Of a stretch of DNA of 13,996 bases, positions 1-6,831 are shown piece after piece (within the stretch, counting starts at the first letter, position 1; each line of letters begins with the position of its first letter). This DNA comes from Chloroflexota bacterium (lineage in GTDB: Bacteria; Chloroflexota; Anaerolineae; UBA1429), in NCBI GenBank assembly GCA_014360745.1, contig JACIWY010000042.1, positions 1 to 13,996 on the forward strand, given 5' to 3'. The notes under the pieces were generated by a model. That model did no database searches. It was not told the origin of the DNA and saw nothing but the letters and a program-made list of their open reading frames with translations. Made by a program: the position numbers and the translations under genes.

Positions 1-1152
1 AGAGGCTGCAGCGAGCCCTTCGTCTACCCGTTCATTTTTGAGCACATCGCCCAAAGCGGAGAGGAGCAACATGACGTTGGCCTGCCTGGAGGCATAGCCC
101 ATCAGGCCGATGCGCCAGGCGCGGCCGGCAAATTTCCCCAGGCCGCCGCCGATCTCGATGCCGTATTGGGTCAACAAACGGCCGCGGACCGTTTTGTCGT
201 CCACCCCTTCGGGAATCAGGACGGTGGTAAGCGGCGGCAGGCGCAGCGCCGGATCTTGGACCAAGAGAGAAAGGCCCATGGCTTCGCAGCCCGCCACCAG
301 CGCCCGTTGGTTGCGGCGATGCCGCTCGTAGCGCGGCTCCAGACCCTCCTCTTGCATTTCTAACAAAGCCTCGCGCAAGGCATAGATCATATTGATCATG
401 CCGGTCTGGTGATACCCTCGCTCAGGGCCCCAATAGCGCCACATTTGGCCCATGTCCAGATAAAAACTCTGCACCAGCTTTTTACGCGCCTTATAGGCTT
501 GTACTGCCGCCTGGCTAAAGCTCATCGGCGCCAAGCTGGGCGGGGCGCCCAGGCATTTCTGCGTGCCGCTATAAACCACGTCGATCCCCAGGCGGTCTAC
601 CTCCACCGGCACGCCACCCAGGCTGGTCACACAATCGACGGTAAAGAGGGCCTCGTGCTCGTGCGCGATGCGGGCGATCTCCTCCAGAGGCTGTAGAACG
701 CCGGTAGAGGTCTCGCCGTGGACGATGGCCACGGCCTTGGCGCGCACCTTTTTCAGCGCCGCCTCGACCTGTTCGGGCCGGATGGCCTCGCCCCACTCGG
801 CATCGACGCGGGTCACATCAGCGCCGCAACGCCGGGCGATTTCGACCATGCGCTCGCCAAAAATGCCCTGTACGCAGATCAGCACCGGATCTCCCGGCTC
901 GAGAATGTTAACAAAGGCCGCCTCCATGCCCGCCATACCGGTGCCGGGCGCGCATACCGTCCATTCGTTGTCTGTTCCAAAGACCTGGCGCAATAGGGAC
1001 TGGGTCTCATCCATCAAGGCCACGTATTCTGGATCAAGATAACCCAAAAGCGGCGTGGCGCAGGCGCGCAACACTCGTGGCGAAATCTGGCTTGGGCCGG
1101 GGCCCAGCAGGAGACGCGGAGAGGGATTTAACGTGCCAAAGGGTTCGGTCAT
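1..1152 (-). CDS. Class-V PLP aminotransferase, alanine-glyoxylate/serine-pyruvate type (3' end missing)
   Basis: This is a pyridoxal-phosphate aminotransferase of the PucG/AGXT type (fold type I, class V), which usually moves an amino group from alanine or serine to glyoxylate or another 2-oxo acid in the cytosol. The N-terminal LLGPGPSQ (residues 14-21) is the family's typical opening. The GETSTGVLQP stretch (146-155) and TVDCVTSLGG (171-180, with D173 expected to contact the PLP nitrogen) follow. SGTQKCLG (195-202) supplies K199 as the Schiff-base lysine. A small C-terminal domain then runs to the window edge. The 384 visible codons nearly fill the usual length of about 360-390 residues, so only a few residues are lost. 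The ATG start is supported by GGGAGGA 8 nt upstream. A promoter lies in the gap behind the TIM-barrel gene, so it can be expressed separately. The exact substrate cannot be told from sequence alone. Confidence 0.9.
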   Translation of the reverse strand, partial: MTEPFGTLNPSPRLLLGPGPSQISPRVLRACATPLLGYLDPEYVALMDETQSLLRQVFGTDNEWTVCAPGTGMAGMEAAFVNILEPGDPVLICVQGIFGERMVEIARRCGADVTRVDAEWGEAIRPEQVEAALKKVRAKAVAIVHGETSTGVLQPLEEIARIAHEHEALFTVDCVTSLGGVPVEVDRLGIDVVYSGTQKCLGAPPSLAPMSFSQAAVQAYKARKKLVQSFYLDMGQMWRYWGPERGYHQTGMINMIYALREALLEMQEEGLEPRYERHRRNQRALVAGCEAMGLSLLVQDPALRLPPLTTVLIPEGVDDKTVRGRLLTQYGIEIGGGLGKFAGRAWRIGLMGYASRQANVMLLLSALGDVLKNERVDEGLAAAS

Positions 1153-1235
1153 GCGTGGTATCCTCCCGAAGAATGCTCTTTGAGAAATAGAAAATGGGCG
1201 CGTGGATCGCGAACGCCCGTTAAAGGGCGCCCCCA

Positions 1236-1264
1236 ATTATGCAACACAAGCTAGGATATACCAA
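1236..1264 (-). promoter_or_regulatory. Promoter for the aminotransferase gene
   Basis: On the minus strand, TTGGTA (1264-1259) is followed after exactly 17 nt by CATAAT (1241-1236), a good sigma70-type match. Transcription would start near 1229, leaving a leader of about 75 nt with the GGGAGGA ribosome site near its end. The -35 box begins five bases beyond the stop codon of the TIM-barrel gene, so the aminotransferase need not depend on the obgE operon. The call rests on consensus and spacing only. Confidence 0.5.
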
Positions 1265-1268
1265 GGTA

Positions 1269-2111
1269 TTATTCTGGGCAAGCGTTCGATAGGGCTTGGC
1301 GTACAAAGGCCAAAGCCTCGCCAAGGCGCTGGCGGGTTCTGGAGGATGACCAAACCTTCAGATGAAGGGGACCGATCTCCAGATTGATCGAGCCCTTATA
1401 GCCATCGCCGGCCAAGGCGGCCAAGAACTTGTTTAGGGGCAAATCGCCCTCCCCGGGGAATTGGTGCTCGGCGATAAAGCGGTGATACCAGGAACCGGGC
1501 ATGTGGCCGACGGAGATCGGCCCTCGGCCATAGTCACTGAGATGCACATTGACTAGATACGGACGCATCTGTTCATAAACCTGGAGCAGATCCAGGGGCC
1601 CATTGCCTACGTGACAGGTATCCAGGGTGAGCGCCAAGCCATATCGCCGGGCGAAACTACACAATACCGGGATGGGGCCCAGCACATCGAGGCTATGCTC
1701 GCGGTCGTAGAGAGCGACGTTCTCCAAAGCCAAGCGGGTGCCTGTGCCCGTCACTAAGGTCAGACAGGTTTCCACACTTTCCAGCCAATGTCGCGTTTTC
1801 GCCGTGTCCCAGCGGGCAAAGGGCCCATGAAAGACAACGCATGGCGATCCAAGCTCCAAGGCCATACGCGTAGCCGCTCGCAAACGACCATCCCTGTATA
1901 TGGGCAACCTTGGGGGAAGAAGCGCTACGTGAACCGACAATACGTCCAGTCCATATTCGCGGCACAACCGAGCCACGCCAGCCGCGCCGCGCAGCCACAC
2001 CTCCGACGTCATGACCAGCTCGATGCCGTCGAACCCGCAATCGGCCGCCGTGCGCAACGTGTGGCGCAACGGAAAGCCATACAGACAGGCGGTGGAAAGT
2101 CCTATACGCAC
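1269..2111 (-). CDS. Sugar-phosphate isomerase/epimerase-family TIM-barrel protein (xylose isomerase-like)
   Basis: The 280-residue product fits the AP_endonuc_2/xylose isomerase-like TIM-barrel family, whose members isomerise or epimerise sugars or cut abasic DNA using a divalent metal. The start MRIGLSTACLYG and the early FDGIEL strand (27-32) are typical. The expected metal ligands are visible at strand ends: E130 in LALENV, D164 and H167 in LTLDTCH, H190 in VNVHLSD and E245 in INLEIGP. FPGEGDLPL (218-226) matches the loop common in IolE/IolI-like members, which favours a sugar epimerase over endonuclease IV. The GTG start lies inside the end of nadD (10-bp overlap) and has no strong Shine-Dalgarno sequence, so translation is probably coupled. 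It is the third gene of the obgE-nadD operon. The substrate is unknown; a role in carbohydrate metabolism is inferred from the family. Confidence 0.8.
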   Translation of the reverse strand: MRIGLSTACLYGFPLRHTLRTAADCGFDGIELVMTSEVWLRGAAGVARLCREYGLDVLSVHVALLPPRLPIYRDGRLRAATRMALELGSPCVVFHGPFARWDTAKTRHWLESVETCLTLVTGTGTRLALENVALYDREHSLDVLGPIPVLCSFARRYGLALTLDTCHVGNGPLDLLQVYEQMRPYLVNVHLSDYGRGPISVGHMPGSWYHRFIAEHQFPGEGDLPLNKFLAALAGDGYKGSINLEIGPLHLKVWSSSRTRQRLGEALAFVRQALSNACPE

Positions 2112-2791
2112 AAGCCGGGGCGCCGGGCGGGTAAGCCCAACTTCCTCATAGAATGACAGCCGTAAATAAAAGCCTCCACAGAGGCGGGCACCTGATACTT
2201 GATAGGCAATCCGCAGCGCAGGCGACGACGGATATCGGTCGAGGAGATGCCGATCATCAGCGTCTCGATGATATGAGTAGCCTCGGCCAAGCCCGGGATG
2301 TCGCGATCCAACGCTTCAAGATCCGGCGTATGGCCCGGGCGGCTGATAGCCACCAATCGGGCGAGCTTTAATATCTCTTCAGGTTGGCGCCAGGCGCGCA
2401 GCGAATGCAAGGCATCGGCACCCATAATAAAATAGAGCGCCGAGGGCGCCAAAAGGGAACGAAGCGTGCGTAAAGTGTCTATCGTGTACGAGGGACCTTC
2501 GCGGTCCAACTCGATCCGCGAGGCGGCAAAATGGGGATTATCGGCGATGGCCAATTCGACCATCTGCCAGCGCTCGGCCGCCGTAAAAAAGGTGCCTTCG
2601 CCCTGTTTCAGGGGCGAGATGTGCGCCGGCACAAAGAGCACCCAGTCCAACGACAGATGCGCATAGGCCTCCTCAGCCACGATCAAATAGCCGATGTGTA
2701 CAGGATCAAAAGTGCCCCCAAACACGCCGAGGCGGCAGCCGCGATGTATGCGCGTCGCGCTCTCTGAACCGAGATGAGGCCAAGAGTTCAC
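2102..2791 (-). CDS. nadD: Nicotinate-nucleotide adenylyltransferase
   Basis: NadD joins ATP and nicotinate mononucleotide to make deamido-NAD, the penultimate step of NAD synthesis. The nucleotidyltransferase signature GVFGGTFDPVHIGY is near the N-terminus, with the GxFDPxH histidine for catalysis. GPSYTIDTL, FIMGADAL and the C-terminal ISSTDIRRRL motif (the ISSTxIR box that binds the ATP phosphates) complete the fold. Two in-frame GTG codons are possible starts. The one at 2791 is preferred because it overlaps the obgE stop as GTGA and has GGAG 5 nt upstream. The GTG at 2797 shares its first base with that GGAG, so it would have no separate ribosome site; using it would add two residues. 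The obgE-nadD order is common in bacteria, and the gene appears intact at 229 residues. Confidence 0.95.
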   Translation of the reverse strand: MNSWPHLGSESATRIHRGCRLGVFGGTFDPVHIGYLIVAEEAYAHLSLDWVLFVPAHISPLKQGEGTFFTAAERWQMVELAIADNPHFAASRIELDREGPSYTIDTLRTLRSLLAPSALYFIMGADALHSLRAWRQPEEILKLARLVAISRPGHTPDLEALDRDIPGLAEATHIIETLMIGISSTDIRRRLRCGLPIKYQVPASVEAFIYGCHSMRKLGLPARRPGLCV

Positions 2792-4053
2792 GACCACTCC
2801 AATTCTATGTCACCGATGAACACGGTATCGCCCAACTCAACGCCCGCCTCTTCCAACATAGCCGGGATGCCGCGCGCCTGCAAGATGCGCTCAAAGCGTT
2901 CGATAGCCTCCTCGTTATTCCAATCGGTCATCCGGGCCAAGCGCTCGATCTCCTCGCCCGAGATGCGATAGACGCCGGGGCCTTCTCGAATCACCTCTAC
3001 AGCGGTGCTTTCCCCTGTCTCGTGAGGGCGAAAGACATAGAGCTCGGACTCCCGAGGCTCTTCCGCCGGCAACGCTTCGAGCCGGGCGGCGACGACGCGC
3101 AAGAGATCGGTGACGCCCTGACGGGTCACAGCGGAGATGCCCAGCACTTGATCGGTCTCGGAGCGCAGCGCCTCGCGCAGACGGGCCAGCTTTTCCTCCG
3201 AGCCGGTAAGGTCCATCTTGTTCAAGACGACGACCTGGGGCTTTTCGGCCAGCCGCTCGCTGTAAAGGACCAGCTCGCGGTTGATAGCGCGGTAATCGCC
3301 CAACGGGTCGGAGCTGGCGCCGTCCAAGAGGTGGATCAACAGGCGGGTGCGCTCGATATGGCGCAGGAACTTGTCGCCGAGCCCGGCACCCTGGTGTGCG
3401 CCCTCGATAAGGCCGGGGATATCGGCCATGACAAAAGAACGCCCATCTATCTCCACCACCCCCAGATTGGGCGAAAGCGTGGTAAAGGGATAGTCGGCGA
3501 TCTTGGGGCGGGCCGAACTGACGCTGGCCAACAAGGTCGACTTGCCGGCGTTTGGTTTACCCACGATGCCCACATCGGCGATGAGGCGCAATTCCAGGTC
3601 AAGCACGCGCTCTTCACCGGGCTCGCCGCGTTCGGCGAAACGAGGGGCTTGTTGGGTGGGCGATTTGAACGCTTCGTTGCCGCGCCCGCCGCGCCCTCCT
3701 CTGGCCACCAATACCACCTGGCCCGGCTCGGTCAGGTCAGCGAGGATCTCACCCGTTTCATGGTCGCGCACCACGGTTCCGGGGGGAACGGGGATATAGA
3801 TATCTTGGCCGCTGCGGCCTTGCTTGCTCTTGCCTTGCCCATGCTCGCCATCGCCGGCAAAAAAGTGGCGCCTCTTGCTGAACGCCACCAAGGTGTTAAG
3901 CTGTTCGTCAACTCGAAGATAAACATCGCCCCCTTTGCCGCCATTACCGCCGTTGGGGCCACCAAAGGGGACGTATTTCTCTCGGCGGAAGCTAACCACT
4001 CCGTTGCCGCCGCGCCCGCCACGCACGACGATAGTAGCCTCATCAAAGAACAC
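2788..4053 (-). CDS. obgE: Obg-family GTPase, ribosome assembly
   Basis: ObgE/CgtA is an essential GTPase that binds the 50S subunit during late ribosome assembly and links it to the stress response and the cell cycle. All three expected domains are present. The glycine-rich Obg fold covers about residues 1-158, with the hallmark GGxGG repeats around 12-43. The G domain follows, with G1 GKPNAGKS (165-172), threonines of switch I (191-192), G3 DIPGL (211-215), G4 NKMD (278-281) and G5 SAV (307-309). An OCT domain takes the C-terminal part, ending in GDTVFIGDIELEW. The length of 421 residues is normal. The start is GTG with GAGGTG a few bases upstream, and it gives the family's usual N-terminus (M/V)FFDEATIVVRGG. 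It heads the minus-strand operon and has a strong promoter at 4118-4146. Confidence 0.97.
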   Translation of the reverse strand: MFFDEATIVVRGGRGGNGVVSFRREKYVPFGGPNGGNGGKGGDVYLRVDEQLNTLVAFSKRRHFFAGDGEHGQGKSKQGRSGQDIYIPVPPGTVVRDHETGEILADLTEPGQVVLVARGGRGGRGNEAFKSPTQQAPRFAERGEPGEERVLDLELRLIADVGIVGKPNAGKSTLLASVSSARPKIADYPFTTLSPNLGVVEIDGRSFVMADIPGLIEGAHQGAGLGDKFLRHIERTRLLIHLLDGASSDPLGDYRAINRELVLYSERLAEKPQVVVLNKMDLTGSEEKLARLREALRSETDQVLGISAVTRQGVTDLLRVVAARLEALPAEEPRESELYVFRPHETGESTAVEVIREGPGVYRISGEEIERLARMTDWNNEEAIERFERILQARGIPAMLEEAGVELGDTVFIGDIELEWS

Positions 4054-4117
4054 AACGCACCTCGTTCCTCAATCGCTCATCATAACTGCGCCTCGCTATT
4101 CAAAGGCACAACTTTTG

Positions 4118-4146
4118 AGCATAGCGTCAAGGAACGATTCTGTCAA
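4118..4146 (-). promoter_or_regulatory. Promoter for the obgE-nadD operon
   Basis: On the minus strand, a perfect -35 TTGACA (4146-4141) lies 17 nt from TATGCT (4123-4118). The predicted start is near 4111, giving a leader of about 58 nt before the GTG of obgE. The box is the best sigma70-type match on this strand in the divergent gap. A second TTGAC copy lies inside the spacer as part of a direct repeat. Confidence 0.65.
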
Positions 4147-4154
4147 AGAACGAT
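4126..4154. repeat. Two 13-bp direct repeats in the obgE promoter
   Basis: GTCAAGGAACGAT (4126-4138) recurs as GTCAAAGAACGAT (4142-4154), 12 of 13 bases identical, with a 16-bp period. The second copy contains the -35 box of the obgE promoter and the first fills the spacer. They could be an operator for a dimeric regulator or simply a chance duplication of the TTGAC core. Confidence 0.5.
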
Positions 4155-4183
4155 CACCCCCATTTGACCATTTGGGCTTGCCA

Positions 4184-4212
4184 TTGGCGCATTCTTTTAC
4201 CTATGGTATAAT
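4184..4212 (+). promoter_or_regulatory. Promoter for the DUF151-dnaB-dnaD-dnaC operon
   Basis: TTGGCG (4184-4189) is followed by a 17-nt spacer and a perfect TATAAT (4207-4212), with an extended -10 TG at 4204-4205. A start near 4219 gives a leader of about 39 nt that contains AAGGAG before the GTG. No other comparable promoter was noticed in the close-packed genes downstream, so this probably drives all four. Confidence 0.7.
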
Positions 4213-4257
4213 CACTATGTAACACTTTTTTGGAAGGCCTTCAAGGAGATAGACACC

Positions 4258-4752
4258 GTGATAGAGGTGACTGTTTATTCGGTGCTCGTCAGCTTGCTCA
4301 CACGCCATCGCGTGGTGCTCTTGAAGGAAAAAGAGGGCGATCGATATCTGCCCATTTGGATCGGCACGAACGAAGCCGATGCCATCGCCATGCGTTTGCA
4401 GGGCACGCGCGTGAGCCGGCCATTGACCCATGATCTCCTCGTGAACGTTATCAACGAGCTGGGAGCCGAGATCCAGCACGTCGTGGTGAATGAACTCAAA
4501 AACAACACCTTCTACGCGCGCATCGCCGTCGTTAGCGACGGGCGGGAGTATTCCATCGACTCGCGTTCCAGCGACGCTATCGCCGTAGCTGTGCGCGCGG
4601 AGGTGCCCATCTATGCCGACGAGAGCGTCCTAGACCAGGCGGGGATACTCCCTTCTCCTGATATTCGCACTTTGCCGGGCGAAAGCCAGGAGAATCTGGA
4701 CGTCTTTCGAGATTTTGTCGACACCCTGGATCTCGACGATCTAGGAGAATGA
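4258..4752 (+). CDS. Bifunctional nuclease-family protein (DUF151)
   Basis: The 164-residue product belongs to the DUF151/bifunctional nuclease (BFN) family, known from plants and Thermotoga, with reported DNase and RNase activity for some members; the role in most bacteria is unsettled. Family landmarks are LPIWIG (31-36), RPLTHDL (54-60), FYARI (85-89) and the DSRSSDAIAVAVR block (101-113). After about residue 130 there is an acidic tail. The GTG start is fixed by AAGGAG 9 nt upstream and lies downstream of an extended -10 promoter. It is the first gene of the replication operon; dnaB begins 4 bp after its stop. This placement suggests, but does not show, a role linked to DNA replication or repair. 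Confidence 0.9.
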   Translation: MIEVTVYSVLVSLLTRHRVVLLKEKEGDRYLPIWIGTNEADAIAMRLQGTRVSRPLTHDLLVNVINELGAEIQHVVVNELKNNTFYARIAVVSDGREYSIDSRSSDAIAVAVRAEVPIYADESVLDQAGILPSPDIRTLPGESQENLDVFRDFVDTLDLDDLGE

Positions 4753-4756
4753 GCCC

Positions 4757-6124
4757 ATGCCGGCGGATCGCTTACCGCCCCAGAACATCGACGCCGAACA
4801 ATCGGTTCTGGGCAGCCTTCTCATCGACCCGGACGCCATCATCAAGGTTGCCAGCTTTTTGCGCCCCGACGACTTTTATCAGGAAGCGCACCGCACGATC
4901 TTTCAAGCCATCTTGGATCTGCACGAGAGGCGCCTGCCCGCCGACTTTGTCACGGTCGTCGACGAGTTAGAGCGCAGGGAACAACTCGACCTGGTCGGTG
5001 GCCCCTCTTATTTGACCTCGCTAATCAACATGGTGCCCACCTCAGTGCATGTGGAGCACTATGGGCGCATCGTCGAACGTACGGCCCTCATGCGGCGATT
5101 GATCGACGCCGCCGGGCAAATCGCCGCCTTGGGGTATGAGGACCGCGAAGAAGCCGACGAGGTCATCGACGAGGCGGAGCGTATCCTCTTTGAGGTATCC
5201 CAACGCCGCATTTCCAAGTCGCTGGTGCCCATCAGCGAAGTGCTGCGCGGGTATTACGAGCGCATCGAGTTTCTCGTCGAGCATCGTGACGAATCTTTGG
5301 GCGTGCTCACCGGCTTTACTGATCTGGATCGGCTGTTCGGAGGGCTTCAGCCCTCGGATTTGATCATCATCGCCGCCCGCCCCGGCGTGGGCAAGACGAG
5401 CCTAGCCGTCAGCATCGCCTGCAACGCGGCGCTCAAGCACAACGCTGTTGTGGCCATGTTCACCCTCGAAATGTCGGCCGAGCAATTGGTGCAGCGCATG
5501 ATCTCCTCGCAGACCGGGATCGATTCGCAACGCCTGCGCCTGGGGCGGATCGAGGATCGAGAGTGGGAAACGTTCACCCGCGTCAGCGCCGAGCTTTCCG
5601 AAGCCGCCATTTTTATCGACGACACCCCCTCCCCCTCGCCGATGGAGGTACGCACCAAGGCCCGCCGCCTGGCCGCCGAGTTCGATTTGGACCTGATCAT
5701 CATCGATTACTTGCAGCTCATGCAGGCCGGCGACCGGCGCAGCGAGAACCGCGTGCAAGAGATCTCGTACATCTCGCGCTCGCTCAAGGCCCTGGCCCGT
5801 GAGCTTAACGTTCCGGTTATCGCCCTCTCTCAGCTCTCGCGCGCCGTCGAGTCGCGCCAGGATAAGCGCCCGGTCCTTTCCGACTTGAGAGAGAGTGGCA
5901 GCATAGAACAAGACGCGGATATCGTCATGTTCATCTACCGCGAAGAGCTGTACAACGAGGACACCCCCAACACCAACGTCGCCGACATCATTGTAGCCAA
6001 GCACCGCAATGGCCCCACCGATACCGTGCAGTTGTACTTTGATCCCTCTCTGACCCGTTTCGGGGATCTCACGCTGCGCGAACCCGAGGACTATTACGGG
6101 CAGGAAGACTTTGTGCCGCTATGA
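4757..6124 (+). CDS. dnaB: Replicative DNA helicase DnaB
   Basis: DnaB is the hexameric 5'-3' helicase that unwinds the replication fork and recruits primase. The N-terminal DnaB domain (about 7-110) opens with the standard PPQNIDAEQSVLGS. A linker (about 150-180) leads to the RecA-like motor domain. This carries Walker A ARPGVGKTS (207-215), catalytic E238 in FTLEMS, Walker B LIIIDYLQLM (313-322), the QLSR motif (359-362) and the arginine finger in KHRNG (415-419). The full length of 455 residues is normal and no intein interrupts the P-loop or the other motifs. AGGAG lies 9 nt before the ATG. Its stop overlaps the next gene as ATGA, so helicase and DnaD-like protein are translationally coupled. 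Confidence 0.97.
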   Translation: MPADRLPPQNIDAEQSVLGSLLIDPDAIIKVASFLRPDDFYQEAHRTIFQAILDLHERRLPADFVTVVDELERREQLDLVGGPSYLTSLINMVPTSVHVEHYGRIVERTALMRRLIDAAGQIAALGYEDREEADEVIDEAERILFEVSQRRISKSLVPISEVLRGYYERIEFLVEHRDESLGVLTGFTDLDRLFGGLQPSDLIIIAARPGVGKTSLAVSIACNAALKHNAVVAMFTLEMSAEQLVQRMISSQTGIDSQRLRLGRIEDREWETFTRVSAELSEAAIFIDDTPSPSPMEVRTKARRLAAEFDLDLIIIDYLQLMQAGDRRSENRVQEISYISRSLKALARELNVPVIALSQLSRAVESRQDKRPVLSDLRESGSIEQDADIVMFIYREELYNEDTPNTNVADIIVAKHRNGPTDTVQLYFDPSLTRFGDLTLREPEDYYGQEDFVPL

Positions 6125-6831
6125 CCCCTTTCCCCGGCTTTCCGGCGGGCAAGACCCGCTTCACCCCCATACCCGACCTGTTCTTTAGCGAGCTCCTGGT
6201 CGATATCGACGACCTGGCTGAGCTCAAGGTTACGCTGTACATGTTCTGGTTCCTACACCGCCAGAGAGGGTATCCCCATTATATGACCCTGAAGGAACTC
6301 GAGGGCGAGCGGGTAGTGCTTTCGGCTCTACAACGGATCATCGGTGAAGACCAGGACCCTATCGATGTGTTGCGCGCCGCCGTGGACAAGGCGGTGGCCC
6401 GAGGCACCCTGCTGCGCATCCAGGTGCGCGACGAAGCCGAGAGCGCCGACTATCTTTTTGCCAACACCCCTTTGGGCCGCAAGGCGGTGGAACAAGTGAA
6501 ACGGGGGCAACTCTTGTTAGAGACGTCGGGTTATGTGCGCCAGGTGACGCCCGAGCCCGAACGACCCAACATTTTCGAGCTCTATGAACAGAACATCGGC
6601 CTCTTGCAACCCATCATCGCCGATGAGCTGCGCGAGGCCGAGGATACCTATCCGACGGAATGGATCGAAGATGCCTTTCGCCTCGCCGCGGAGAACAACG
6701 TCCGCAACTGGCGCTATATCCGCTCCATCCTCGACCGTTGGGCTCGCGAGGGCAAGGACGACGGAACATCTCCCGCCCACCGTCGCGGGTTTGCGAGGCC
6801 GCCTGAACGCCGTTCTCGAGGGGAACGCTGA
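6121..6831 (+). CDS. DnaD-domain primosomal protein
   Basis: The 236-residue protein ends in a DnaD/DnaB_2 domain (about 150-212), recognised by NIFELYEQNIG at its start and the YIRSILDRW helix (199-207), the YxxxIL/W motif implicated in DNA binding in DnaD. The N-terminal part (about 15-125) looks like a winged-helix region, as in DnaD. In Firmicutes such proteins help load the replicative helicase at origins and during restart. The position between dnaB and a DnaC/DnaI-like ATPase supports the same job here. The start overlaps the dnaB stop (ATGA) and has only a poorly placed AGGA, so coupling is likely. The stop overlaps the next ATG by one base (TGATG). The last 25 residues are basic and Pro/Arg-rich and may bind DNA. 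Confidence 0.85.
   Translation: MTPFPGFPAGKTRFTPIPDLFFSELLVDIDDLAELKVTLYMFWFLHRQRGYPHYMTLKELEGERVVLSALQRIIGEDQDPIDVLRAAVDKAVARGTLLRIQVRDEAESADYLFANTPLGRKAVEQVKRGQLLLETSGYVRQVTPEPERPNIFELYEQNIGLLQPIIADELREAEDTYPTEWIEDAFRLAAENNVRNWRYIRSILDRWAREGKDDGTSPAHRRGFARPPERRSRGER

Noticed and set aside
1214..1229. CGCCC/GGGCG inverted repeat as a terminator after the TIM-barrel gene
   Set aside because: The stem is only 5 bp with no T-run, and it lies downstream of the aminotransferase promoter, so it would block that gene.
3022..4167. A 381-codon open frame on the plus strand opposite obgE
   Set aside because: It is antisense to a fully recognisable Obg protein, has no family motifs and crosses the promoter region; it follows from GC-rich codon use.
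4164..4169. TTGACC as the -35 box of the dnaB operon promoter
   Set aside because: It is 37 nt from the TATAAT; TTGGCG at 4184-4189 has the correct 17-nt spacing.
5402..6004. A 200-codon minus-strand open frame opposite dnaB
   Set aside because: It is the antisense shadow of the helicase motor domain and shows no protein-family features.
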